NCBI GenBank assembly: GCA_947396885.1
Contig: OX377202.1
Coordinates: 62,001 to 126,000, forward strand
Direction: 5' to 3'
Length of the DNA stretch: 64,000 nucleotides
Origin: Heligmosomoides polygyrus polygyrus
Lineage: Eukaryota > Nematoda > Chromadorea > Rhabditida > Heligmosomidae
Below the pieces are notes generated by a model. It did not search any database. It saw only the letters and a program-made list of their open reading frames with translations, and was not told the origin of the DNA. The position numbers were made by a program, and so were the translations under genes. Numbering within the stretch: the stretch's first letter is position 1; each line of letters starts with the position of its first letter. Below, one piece after another: positions 34,765 through 48,137 of the stretch.

Positions 34765-37516
34765 TTTTCGGGCTGATAGCTTTCCGGGTCTCACCGCAGT
34801 GGTCGACTGAATTCGGAAAAAATCCTGTCACTCGAGCCTAACCTGCATATTCGCACCGCTATAACTTTGCCCGTTCTCAAGCTACGTTGCTGTGCTTTAG
34901 CGCTCTCGTAGAACATTTTACTGACAACAAAACCCACAAGCTGTAGCCAAAAGGATTCAAGCTTTACGGAGTTGTTGTGCTCCAAACATGCCCGCGCGTG
35001 TAATTTGGCACATCAACGGTCGATATTCTCCGCGCCCTTATTCTCTCAGATTACACTTCTCGCTCCTATAGATAAAACCGTTCAATTGGATATCAAAAGC
35101 TCTATCGAATGGTTCCCAACATGGCGAAATTTGAAAATATTGGTTTTCTGTGACGTCGTCGTCAGTGCAGGCTCGGCTTAGCTTGTGCTCATCCCCGAGG
35201 GGAAATTGTCAAAAAATCAGTTTTTCCGAATTTGGTCGTGATTGATACCGTTCGATAGAGCTTTTCAAGCTGAACAGAATCGTATCATTGCTAGCGTCGA
35301 GTACTGAAATATGGGCAAGCAAAGGGCGGAAGAAGCTTCAGCCGCTAAGTCCGTCGCCCTAAAACGGCAGCTTGGGTTAAGGCAATATAGGAAGGTGGAG
35401 AGTTGTGATCATGTCGGTGTGAAGAACCTTCACAACTCTGCTCACCTTCGCATTTTCGGGCTGATAGCTTTCCGGGTCTCTCCGCAGTGGTCGACTGAAT
35501 TCGGAAAAAATCCTGTCACTCAAGCCTAACCTGCATATTCGCACCGCTATAACTTTGCCCGTTCTCAAGCTACGTTGCTGTGCTTTAGCGCACTCGTAGA
35601 ACATTTTACTGACAACAAAACCCACAAGCTGTAGCCAAAAGGATTCAAGCTTTACGGAGTTGTTGTGCTCCAAACACGCCCGCGCGTGTAATTTGGCACA
35701 TCAACGGTCGATATTCTCCGCGCCCTTATTCTCTCAGATTACACTTCTCGCAGCTATAGATAAAACCGTTCAATTGGATATTAAAAGCTCTATCGAATGG
35801 TTCCCAACATGGCGAAATTTGAAAATATTGGTTTTCTGTGACGTCGTCGTCAGTGCAGGCTCGGCTTAGCTTGCGCTCATCCCCGAGGGGAAATTGTTAA
35901 AAAATCAGTTTTTCCGAATTTGGTCGTGATTGATACCGTTCGATAGAGCTTTTCAAGCTGAACAGAATCGTATCATTGCTAGCGTCGAGTACTGAAATAT
36001 GGGCAAGCAAAGGGCGGAAGAAGCTTCAGCCGCTAAGTCCGTCGCCCTAAAACGGCAGCTTGGGTTAAGGCAATATAGGAAGGTGGAGAGTTGTGATCAT
36101 GTCGGTGTGAAGAACCTTCACAACTCTGCTCACCTTCGCATTTTCGGGCTGATAGCTTTCCGGGTCTCTCCGCAGTGGTCGACTGAATTCGGAAAAAATC
36201 CTGTCACTCAAGCCTAACCTGCATATTCGCACCGCTATAACTTTGCCCGTTCTCAAGCTACGTTGCTGTGCTTTAGCGCACTCGTAGAACATTTTACTGA
36301 CAACAAAACCCACAAGCTGTAGCCAAAAGGATTCAAGCTTTACGGAGTTGTTGTGCTCCAAACCTGCCCGCGCGTGTAATTTGGCACATCAACGGTCGAT
36401 ATTCTCCGCGCCCTTATTCTCTCAGATTACACTTCTCGCTCCTATAGATAAAACCGTTCAATTGGATATCAAAAGCTCTATCGAATGGTTCTCAACATGG
36501 CGAAATTTGAAAATATTGGTTTTCTGTGACGTCGTCGTCAGTGCAGGCTCGGCTTAGCTTGTGCTCATCCCCGAGGGGAAATTGTCAAAAAATCAGTTTT
36601 TCCGAATTTGGTCGTGATTGATACCGTTCGATAGAGCTTTTCAAGCTGAACAGAATCGTATCATTGCTAGCGTCGAGTACTGAAATATGGGCAAGCAAAG
36701 GGCGGAAGAAGCTTCAGCCGCTAAGTCCGTCGCCCTAAAACGGCAGCTTGGGTTAAGGCAATATAGGAAGGTGGAGAGTTGTGATCATGTCGGTGTGAAG
36801 AACCTTCACAACTCTGCTCACCTTCGCATTTTCGGGCTGATAGCTTTCCGGGTCTCACCGCAGTGGTCCACTGAATTCGGAAAAAATCCTGTCACTCAAG
36901 CCTAACCTGCATATTCGCACCGCTATAACTTTGCCCGTTCTCAAGCTACGTCGCTGTGCTTTAGCGCACTCGTAGAACATTTTACTGACTACAAAACCCA
37001 CGAGCTGTAGCCAAAAGGACTCAAGCTTTACGGAGTTGTTGTGCTCCAAACATGCCCGCGCGTGTAATTTGGCACATCAGCGGTCGATATTCTCCGCGCC
37101 CTTACTCGCTCAGATTACACTTCTCGCTGCTATAGATAAAACCGTTCAATTGGATATCAAAAGCTCTATCGAATGGTTCCCAACATGGCGAAATTTGAAA
37201 ATATTGGTTTTCTGTGACGTCGTCGTCAGCGCAGGCTCGGCTTAGCTTGTGCTCGTCCCCGAGGGGAAATTGTCAAAAAATCAGTTTTTCCGAATTTGGT
37301 CGTGATTGATACTGTTCGATAGAGCTTTTCAAGCTGAACAGAATCGTATCATTGCTAGCGTCGAGTACTGAAATATGGGCAGGCAAAGGGCGGAAGAAGC
37401 TTCAGCCGCTGAGTCCGTCGCCCTAAAACGGCAGCTTGGGTTAAGGCAATATAGGAAGGTGGAGAGTTGTGATCATGTCGGTGTGAAGAACCTTCACAAC
37501 TCTGCTCACCTTCGCA
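34765..37516 (+). repeat. 4-unit (2752-bp) tandem duplication, copy b
   Basis: Copy of 32013-34764. I found no difference between the two in the stretches compared, so this is among the youngest events in the window. Confidence 0.87.
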
Positions 37517-39192
37517 TCTTCGGTCTGATAGCTTTCCGCGTCTCACCGCAGTGGTCGACTGAATTCGGAAAAAATCCTGTCACTCAAGCCTAACCTGCAT
37601 ATTCGCACCGCTATAACTTTGCCCGTTCTCAAGCTACGTCGCTGTGCTTTAGCGCTCTCGTAGAACATTTTACTGGCAACAAAACCCACAAGCTGTAGCC
37701 AAAAGGATTCAAGCTTTACGGAGTTGTTGTGCTCCAAACATGCCCGCGCGTGTAATTTGGCACATCAACGGTCGATATTCTCCGCGCCCTTACTCTCTCA
37801 GATTACACTTCTCGCTGCTACAAATGAAACCGTTCAATTGGATATCAAAAGCTCTATCGAATGGCTCCCAACATGGCGAAATTTGAAAATATTGGTTTTC
37901 TGTGACGTCGTCGTCAGCGCAGGCTCGGCTTAGCTTGTGGTCATCCCCGAGGGGAAATTGTCAAAAAATCAGTTTTTCCGAAATTGGTCGTGATTGATAC
38001 CGTTCGATAGAGTTTTTCAAGCTGAACAGAATCGTATCATTGCTAGCGTCGAGTACTGAAATATGGGCAAGCAAAGGGCGGAAGAAGCTTCAGCCGCTAA
38101 GTCCGTCGCCCTAAAACGGCAGCTTGGGTTAAGGCAATATAGGAAGGTGGAGAGTTGTGATCATGTCGGTGTGAAGAACCTTCACAACTCTGCTCACCTT
38201 CGCATCTTCGGTCTGATAGCTTTCCGCGTCTCACCGCAGTGGTCGACTGAATTCGGAAAAAATCCTGTCACTCAAGCCTAACCTGCATATTCGCACCGCC
38301 ATAACTTTGCCCGTTCTCAAGCTACGTCGCTGCGCTTTGGAGCGCTACTAGAACTTCTTACTTTCTACAAAACCCACAAGCTGTAACCGGAAGGATTAAA
38401 GCTTGACGGAGTTGTTGTGCTCCAAACATGCCCGCGCGTGTAATTTGGCACATCAACGGTCGATATTCTCCGCGCCCTTACTCGCTCAGATTACACTTCT
38501 CGCTGCTATAGATAAAACCGTTCAATTGGATATCAAAAGCTCTATCGAATGGTTCCCAACATGGCGAAGTTTGAAAATATTGGTTTTCTGTGACGTCGTC
38601 GTCAGCGCAGGCTCGGCTTAGCTTGTGCTCGTCCCCGAGGGGAAATTGTCAAAAAATCAGTTTTTCCGAATTTGGTCGTGATTGATACCGTTCGATAGAG
38701 CTTTTCAAGCTGAACAGAATCGTATCACAGCTAGCGTCGAGTACTGAAATATGAGCAGGCAAAGGGCGGAAGAAGCTTCAGCCGCTAAGTCCGTCGCCCT
38801 AAAACGGCAGCTTGGGTTAAGGCAATATAGGAAGGTGGAGAGTTGTGATCATGTCGGTGTGAAGAGCCTTCACAACTCTGCACAACAACGCATTTTTGGG
38901 CCGCTAGCTTTCCGCGTCTCACCGCAGTGGTCGACTGAGTTCGGAAAAAATCCTGTCACTCAAGCCTAACCTGCATATTCCCACCGCTATAACTTTGCCC
39001 GTTCTCAAGCTACGTCGCTGTGCTTTAGCGCTCTCGTAGAACATTTTACTGGCAACAAAACCCACAAGCTGTAGCCAAAAGGATTCAAGATTTATGGAGT
39101 TGTTGTGCTCCAAACACGCCCGCGCGTGTAATTTGGCACATCAACGGTCGATATTCTCCGCGCCCTTACTCGCTCAGATTACACTTCTCGCT
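37517..39192 (+). repeat. 12-unit higher-order repeat, copy 2 (end part)
   Basis: Counterpart of 26509-28184. The offset of 11008 equals 8256 plus 2752, exactly as expected if copy 2 had gained one four-unit duplication after the 12-unit duplication. Confidence 0.87.
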
Positions 39193-41257
39193 ACTATAAA
39201 TGAAACCGTTCAATTGGATATCAAAAGCTCTATCGAACGGTTCCCAACATGGCGAAATTTGAAAATATTGGTTTTCTGTGACGTCGTCGTCAGCGCAGGC
39301 TCGGCTTAGCTTGTGGTCATCCCCGAGGGGAAATTGTCAAAAAATCAGTTTTTCCGAAATTGGTCGTGATTGATACCGTTTGATAGAGTTTTTCAAGCTG
39401 AACAGAATCGTATCATTGCTAGCGTCGAGTACTGAAATATGGGCAAGCAAAGGGCGGAAGAAGCTTCAGCCGCTAAGTCCGTCGCCCTAAAACGGCAGCT
39501 TGGGTTAAGGCAATATAGGAAGGTGGAGAGTTGTGATCATGTCGGTGTGAAGAACCTTCACAACTCTGCTCACCTTCGCATCTTCGGTCTGATAGCTTTC
39601 CGCGTCTCACCGCAGTGGTCGACTGAATTCGGAAAAAATCCTGTCACTCAAGCCTAACCTGCATATTCGCACCGCCATAACTTTGCCCGTTCTCAAGCTA
39701 CGTCGCTGCGCTTTGGAGCGCTACTAGAACTTCTTACTTTCTACAAAACCCACAAGCTGTAACCGGAAGGATTAAAGCTTGACGGAGTTGTTGTGCTCCA
39801 AACATGCCCGCGCGTGTAATTTGGCACATCAACGGTCGATATTCTCCGCGCCCTTACTCGCTCAGATTACACTTCTCGCTGCTATAGATAAAACCGTTCA
39901 ATTGGATATCAAAAGCTCTATCGAATGGTTCCCAACATGGCGAAGTTTGAAAATATTGGTTTTCTGTGACGTCGTCGTCAGCGCAGGCTCGGCTTAGCTT
40001 GTGCTCGTCCCCGAGGGGAAATTGTCAAAAAATCAGTTTTTCCGAATTTGGTCGTGATTGATACCGTTCGATAGAGCTTTTCAAGCTGAACAGAATCGTA
40101 TCACAGCTAGCGTCGAGTACTGAAATATGGGCAGGCAAAGGGCGGAAGAAGCTTCAGCCGCTAAGTCCGTCGCCCTAAAACGGCAGCTTGGGTTAAGGCA
40201 ATATAGGAAGGTGGAGAGTTGTGATCATGTCGGTGTGAAGAGCCTTCACAACTCTGCACAACAACGCATTTTTGGGCCGCTAGCTTTCCGCGTCTCACCG
40301 CAGTGGTCGACTGAGTTCGGAAAAAATCCTGTCACTCAAGCCTAACCTGCATATTCCCACCGCTATAACTTTGCCCGTTCTCAAGCTACGTCGCTGTGCT
40401 TTAGCGCACTCGTAGAACGTTTTACTGACTACAAAACCCACAAGCTGTAGCCAAAAGGATTCAAGCTTTACGGAGTTGTTGTGCTCCAAACATGCCCGCG
40501 CGTGTAATTTGGCACATCAACGGTCGATATTCTCCGCGCCCTTATTCTCTCAGATTACACTTCTCGCTCCTATAGATAAAACCGTTCAATTGGATATCAA
40601 AAGCTCTATCGAATGGTTCCCAACATGGCGAAATTTGAAAATATTGGTTTTCTGTGACGTCGTCGTCAGTGCAGGCTCGGCTTAGCTTGTGCTCATCCCC
40701 GAGGGGAAATTGTCAAAAAATCAGTTTTTCCGAATTTGGTCGTGATTGATACCGTTCGATAGAGCTTTTCAAGCTAAACAGAATCGTATCATTGCTAGCG
40801 TCGAGTACTGAAATATGGGCAAGCAAAGGGCGGAAGAAGCTTCAGCCGCTAAGTCCGTCGCCCTAAAACGGCAGCTTGGGTTAAGGCAATATAGGAAGGT
40901 GGAGAGTTGTGATCATGTCGGTGTGAAGAACCTTCACAACTCTGCTCACCTTCGCATTTTCGGGCTGATAGCTTTCCGGGTCTCACCGCAGTGGTCGACT
41001 GAATTCGGAAAAAATCCTGTCACTCGAGCCTAACCTGCATATTCGCACCGCTATAACTTTGCCCGTTCTCAAGCTACGTTGCTGTGCTTTAGCGCTCTCG
41101 TAGAACATTTTACTGACAACAAAACCCACAAGCTGTAGCCAAAAGGATTCAAGCTTTACGGAGTTGTTGTGCTCCAAACATGCCCGCGCGTGTAATTTGG
41201 CACATCAACGGTCGATATTCTCCGCGCCCTTATTCTCTCAGATTACACTTCTCGCTC

Positions 41258-44200
41258 CTATAGATAAAACCGTTCAATTGGATATCAAAAGCTCTATCGA
41301 ATGGTTCCCAACATGGCGAAATTTGAAAATATTGGTTTTCTGTGACGTCGTCGTCAGTGCAGGCTCGGCTTAGCTTGTGCTCATCCCCGAGGGGAAATTG
41401 TCAAAAAATCAGTTTTTCCGAATTTGGTCGTGATTGATACCGTTCGATAGAGCTTTTCAAGCTAAACAGAATCGTATCATTGCTAGCGTCGAGTACTGAA
41501 ATATGGGCAAGCAAAGGGCGGAAGAAGCTTCAGCCGCTAAGTCCGTCGCCCTAAAACGGCAGCTTGGGTTAAGGCAATATAGGAAGGTGGAGAGTTGTGA
41601 TCATGTCGGTGTGAAGAACCTTCACAACTCTGCTCACCTTCGCATTTTCGGGCTGATAGCTTTCCGGGTCTCACCGCAGTGGTCGACTGAATTCGGAAAA
41701 AATCCTGTCACTCGAGCCTAACCTGCATATTCGCACCGCTATAACTTTGCCCGTTCTCAAGCTACGTTGCTGTGCTTTAGCGCTCTCGTAGAACATTTTA
41801 CTGACAACAAAACCCACAAGCTGTAGCCAAAAGGATTCAAGCTTTACGGAGTTGTTGTGCTCCAAACATGCCCGCGCGTGTAATTTGGCACATCAACGGT
41901 CGATATTCTCCGCGCCCTTATTCTCTCAGATTACACTTCTCGCTCCTATAGATAAAACCGTTCAATTGGATATCAAAAGCTCTATCGAATGGTTCCCAAC
42001 ATGGCGAAATTTGAAAATATTGGTTTTCTGTGACGTCGTCGTCAGTGCAGGCTCGGCTTAGCTTGCGCTCATCCCCGAGGGGAAATTGTTAAAAAATCAG
42101 TTTTTCCGAATTTGGTCGTGATTGATACCGTTCGATAGAGCTTTTCAAGCTGAACAGAATCGTATCATTGCTAGCGTCGAGTACTGAAATATGGGCAAGC
42201 AAAGGGCGGAAGAAGCTTCAGCCGCTAAGTCCGTCGCCCTAAAACGGCAGCTTGGGTTAAGGCAATATAGGAAGGTGGAGAGTTGTGATCATGTCGGTGT
42301 GAAGAACCTTCACAACTCTGCTCACCTTCGCATTTTCGGGCTGATAGCTTTCCGGGTCTCACCGCAGTGGTCGACTGAATTCGGAAAAAATCCTGTCACT
42401 CGAGCCTAACCTGCATATTCGCACCGCTATAACTTTGCCCGTTCTCAAGCTACGTTGCTGTGCTTTAGCGCTCTCGTAGAACATTTTACTGACAACAAAA
42501 CCCACAAGCTGTAGCCAAAAGGATTCAAGCTTTACGGAGTTGTTGTGCTCCAAACCTGCCCGCGCGTGTAATTTGGCACATCAACGGTCGATATTCTCCG
42601 CGCCCTTATTCTCTCAGATTACACTTCTCGCTCCTATAGATAAAACCGTTCAATTGGATATCAAAAGCTCTATCGAATGGTTCCCAACATGGCAAAATTT
42701 GAAAATATTGGTTTTCTGTGACGTCGTCGTCAGTGCAGGCTCGGCTTAGCTTGTGCTCATCCCCGAGGGGAAATTGTCAAAAAATCAGTTTTTCCGAATT
42801 TGGTCGTGATTGATACCGTTCGATAGAGCTTTTCAAGCTGAACAGAATCGTATCATTGCTAGCGTCGAGTACTGAAATATGGGCAAGCAAAGGGCGGAAG
42901 AAGCTTCAGCCGCTAAGTCCGTCGCCCTAAAACGGCAGCTTGGGTTAAGGCAATATAGGAAGGTGGAGAGTTGTGATCATGTCGGTGTGAAGAACCTTCA
43001 CAACTCTGCTCACCTTCGCATTTTCGGGCTGATAGCTTTCCGGGTCTCTCCGCAGTGGTCGACTGAATTCGGAAAAAATCCTGTCACTCAAGCCTAACCT
43101 GCATATTCGCACCGCTATAACTTTGCCCGTTCTCAAGCTACGTTGCTGTGCTTTAGCGCACTCGTAGAACATTTTACTGACAACAAAACCCACAAGCTGT
43201 AGCCAAAAGGATTCAAGCTTTACGGAGTTGTTGTGCTCCAAACACGCCCGCGCGTGTAATTTGGCACATCAACGGTCGATATTCTCCGCGCCCTTATTCT
43301 CTCAGATTACACTTCTCGCTGCTATAGATAAAACCGTTCAATTGGATATTAAAAGCTCTATCGAATGGTTCCCAACATGGCGAAATTTGAAAATATTGGT
43401 TTTCTGTGACGTCGTCGTCAGTGCAGGCTCGGCTTAGCTTGCGCTCATCCCCGAGGGGAAATTGTTAAAAAATCAGTTTTTCCGAATTTGGTCGTGATTG
43501 ATACCGTTCGATAGAGCTTTTCAAGCTGAACAGAATCGTATCATTGCTAGCGTCGAGTACTGAAATATGGGCAAGCAAAGGGCGGAAGAAGCTTCAGCCG
43601 CTAAGTCCGTCGCCCTAAAACGGCAGCTTGGGTTAAGGCAATATAGGAAGGTGGAGAGTTGTGATCATGTCGGTGTGAAGAACCTTCACAACTCTGCTCA
43701 CCTTCGCATTTTCGGGCTGATAGCTTTCCGGGTCTCTCCGCAGTGGTCGACTGAATTCGGAAAAAATCCTGTCACTCAAGCCTAACCTGCATATTCGCAC
43801 CGCTATAACTTTGCCCGTTCTCAAGCTACGTTGCTGTGCTTTAGCGCACTCGTAGAACATTTTACTGACAACAAAACCCACAAGCTGTAGCCAAAAGGAT
43901 TCAAGCTTTACGGAGTTGTTGTGCTCCAAACACGCCCGCGCGTGTAATTTGGCACATCAACGGTCGATATTCTCCGCGCCCTTATTCTCTCAGATTACAC
44001 TTCTCGCTGCTATAGATAAAACCGTTCAATTGGATATTAAAAGCTCTATCGAATGGTTCCCAACATGGCGAAATTTGAAAATATTGGTTTTCTGTGACGT
44101 CGTCGTCAGTGCAGGCTCGGCTTAGCTTGCGCTCATCCCCGAGGGGAAATTGTTAAAAAATCAGTTTTTCCGAATTTGGTCGTGATTGATACCGTTCGAT

Positions 44201-44697
44201 AGAGCTTTTTAAGCTGAACAGAATCGTATCATTGCTAGCGTCGAGTACTGAAATATGGGCAAGCAAAGGGCGGAAGAATCTTCAGCCGCTAAGTCCGTCG
44301 CCCTAAAACGGCAGCTTGGGTTAAGGCAATATAGGAAGGTGGAGAGTTGTGATCATGTCGGTGTGAAGAACCTTCACAACTCTGCTCACCTTCGCATATT
44401 CGGGCTGATAGCTTTCCGGGTCTCACCGCAGTGGTCGACTGAATTCGGAAAAAATCCTGTCACTCGAGCCTAACCTGCATATTCGCACCGCTATAACTTT
44501 GCCCGTTCTCAAGCTACGTTGCTGTGCTTTAGCGCTCTCGTAGAACATTTTACTGACAACAAAACCCACAAGCTGTAGCCAAAAGGATTCAAGCTTTACG
44601 GAGTTGTTGTGCTCCAAACATGCCCGCGCGTGTAATTTGGCACATCAACGGTCGATATTCTCCGCGCCCTTATTCTCTCAGATTACACTTCTCGCTG
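41258..44697 (+). repeat. 5-unit (3440-bp) tandem duplication, copy a
   Basis: Matches 44698-48137. Shared rare markers are CCAAACCTGCCC (42540 and 45980) and GAAGAATCTTCAG with CGCATATTCGGG (44274/44396 and 47714/47836). Private changes include GGCAAAATTTG at about 42692. Confidence 0.85.
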
Positions 44698-47600
44698 CTA
44701 TAGATAAAACCGTTCAATTGGATATCAAAAGCTCTATCGAATGGTTCCCAACATGGCGAAATTTGAAAATATTGGTTTTCTGTGACGTCGTCGTCAGTGC
44801 AGGCTCGGCTTAGCTTGTGCTCATCCCCGAGGGGAAATTGTCAAAAAATCAGTTTTTCCGAATTTGGTCGTGATTGATACCGTTCGATAGAGCTTTTCAA
44901 GCTAAACAGAATCGTATCATTGCTAGCGTCGAGTACTGAAATATGGGCAAGCAAAGGGCGGAAGAAGCTTCAGCCGCTAAGTCCGTCGCCCTAAAACGGC
45001 AGCTTGGGTTAAGGCAATATAGGAAGGTGGAGAGTTGTGATCATGTCGGTGTGAAGAACCTTCACAACTCTGCTCACCTTCGCATTTTCGGGCTGATAGC
45101 TTTCCGGGTCTCACCGCAGTGGTCGACTGAATTCGGAAAAAATCCTGTCACTCGAGCCTAACCTGCATATTCGCACCGCTATAACTTTGCCCGTTCTCAA
45201 GCTACGTTGCTGTGCTTTAGCGCTCTCGTAGAACATTTTACTGACAACAAAACCCACAAGCTGTAGCCAAAAGGATTCAAGCTTTACGGAGTTGTTGTGC
45301 TCCAAACATGCCCGCGCGTGTAATTTGGCACATCAACGGTCGATATTCTCCGCGCCCTTATTCTCTCAGATTACACTTCTCGCTCCTATAGATAAAACCG
45401 TTCAATTGGATATCAAAAGCTCTATCGAATGGTTCCCAACATGGCGAAATTTGAAAATATTGGTTTTCTGTGACGTCGTCGTCAGTGCAGGCTCGGCTTA
45501 GCTTGCGCTCATCCCCGAGGGGAAATTGTTAAAAAATCAGTTTTTCCGAATTTGGTCGTGATTGATACCGTTCGATAGAGCTTTTCAAGCTGAACAGAAT
45601 CGTATCATTGCTAGCGTCGAGTACTGAAATATGGGCAAGCAAAGGGCGGAAGAAGCTTCAGCCGCTAAGTCCGTCGCCCTAAAACGGCAGCTTGGGTTAA
45701 GGCAATATAGGAAGGTGGAGAGTTGTGATCATGTCGGTGTGAAGAACCTTCACAACTCTGCTCACCTTCGCATTTTCGGGCTGATAGCTTTCCGGGTCTC
45801 ACCGCAGTGGTCGACTGAATTCGGAAAAAATCCTGTCACTCGAGCCTAACCTGCATATTCGCACCGCTATAACTTTGCCCGTTCTCAAGCTACGTTGCTG
45901 TGCTTTAGCGCTCTCGTAGAACATTTTACTGACAACAAAACCCACAAACTGTAGCCAAAAGGATTCAAGCTTTACGGAGTTGTTGTGCTCCAAACCTGCC
46001 CGCGCGTGTAATTTGGCACATCAACGGTCGATATTCTCCGCGCCCTTATTCTCTCAGATTACACTTCTCGCTCCTATAGATAAAACCGTTCAATTGGATA
46101 TCAAAAGCTCTATCGAATGGTTCCCAACATGGCGAAATTTGAAAATATTGGTTTTCTGTGACGTCGTCGTCAGTGCAGGCTCGGCTTAGCTTGTGCTCAT
46201 CCCCGAGGGGAAATTGTCAAAAAATCAGTTTTTCCGAATTTGGTCGTGATTGATACCGTTCGATAGAGCTTTTCAAGCTGAACAGAATCGTATCATTGCT
46301 AGCGTCGAGTACTGAAATATGGGCAAGCAAAGGGCGGAAGAAGCTTCAGCCGCTAAGTCCGTCGCCCTAAAACGGCAGCTTGGGTTAAGGCAATATAGGA
46401 AGGTGGAGAGTTGTGATCATGTCGGTGTGAAGAACCTTCACAACTCTGCTCACCTTCGCATTTTCGGGCTGATAGCTTTCCGGGTCTCTCCGCAGTGGTC
46501 GACTGAATTCGGAAAAAATCCTGTCACTCAAGCCTAACCTGCATATTCGCACCGCTATAACTTTGCCCGTTCTCAAGCTACGTTGCTGTGCTTTAGCGCT
46601 CTCGTAGAACATTTTACTGACAACAAAACCCACAAGCTGTAGCCAAAAGGATTCAAGCTTTACGGAGTTGTTGTGCTCCAAACACGCCCGCGCGTGTAAT
46701 TTGGCACATCAACGGTCGATATTCTCCGCGCCCTTATTCTCTCAGATTACACTTCTCGCTGCTATAGATAAAACCGTTCAATTGGATATTAAAAGCTCTA
46801 TCGAATGGTTCCCAACATGGCGAAATTTGAAAATATTGGTTTTCTGTGACGTCGTCGTCAGTGCAGGCTCGGCTTAGCTTGCGCTCATCCCCGAGGGGAA
46901 ATTGTTAAAAAATCAGTTTTTCCGAATTTGGTCGTGATTGATACCGTTCGATAGAGCTTTTCAAGCTGAACAGAATCGTATCATTGCTAGCGTCGAGTAC
47001 TGAAATATGGGCAAGCAAAGGGCGGAAGAAGCTTCAGCCGCTAAGTCCGTCGCCCTAAAACGGCAGCTTGGGTTAAGGCAATATAGGAAGGTGGAGAGTT
47101 GTGATCATGTCGGTGTGAAGAACCTTCACAACTCTGCTCACCTTCGCATTTTCGGGCTGATAGCTTTCCGGGTCTCTCCGCAGTGGTCGACTGAATTCGG
47201 AAAAAATCCTGTCACTCAAGCCTAACCTGCATATTCGCACCGCTATAACTTTGCCCGTTCTCAAGCTACGTTGCTGTGCTTTAGCGCACTCGTAGAACAT
47301 TTTACTGACAACAAAACCCACAAGCTGTAGCCAAAAGGATTCAAGCTTTACGGAGTTGTTGTGCTCCAAACACGCCCGCGCGTGTAATTTGGCACATCAA
47401 CGGTCGATATTCTCCGCGCCCTTATTCTCTCAGATTACACTTCTCGCTGCTATAGATAAAACCGTTCAATTGGATATTAAAAGCTCTATCGAATGGTTCC
47501 CAACATGGCGAAATTTGAAAATATTGGTTTTCTGTGACGTCGTCGTCAGTGCAGGCTCGGCTTAGCTTGCGCTCATCCCCGAGGGGAAATTGTTAAAAAA

Positions 47601-48137
47601 TCAGTTTTTCCGAATTTGGTCGTGATTGATACCGTTCGATAGAGCTTTTCAAGCTGAACAGAATCGTATCATTGCTAGCGTCGAGTACTGAAATATGGGC
47701 AAGCAAAGGGCGGAAGAATCTTCAGCCGCTAAGTCCGTCGCCCTAAAACGGCAGCTTGGGTTAAGGCAATATAGGAAGGTGGAGAGTTGTGATCATGTCG
47801 GTGTGAAGAACCTTCACAACTCTGCTCACCTTCGCATATTCGGGCTGATAGCTTTCCGGGTCTCACCGCAGTGGTCGACTGAATTCGGAAAAAATCCTGT
47901 CACTCGAGCCTAACCTGCATATTCGCACCGCTATAACTTTGCCCGTTCTCAAGCTACGTTGCTGTGCTTTAGCGCTCTCGTAGAACATTTTACTGACAAC
48001 AAAACCCACAAGCTGTAGCCAAAAGGATTCAAGCTTTACGGAGTTGTTGTGCTCCAAACATGCCCGCGCGTGTAATTTGGCACATCAACGGTCGATATTC
48101 TCCGCGCCCTTATTCTCTCAGATTACACTTCTCGCTG
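44698..48137 (+). repeat. 5-unit (3440-bp) tandem duplication, copy b
   Basis: Copy of the preceding block. Private changes include CACAAACTGTAG at about 45946 and GCGCTCTCG at about 46597 where copy a has GCGCACTCG. The low number of differences suggests a fairly recent exchange. Confidence 0.85.
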
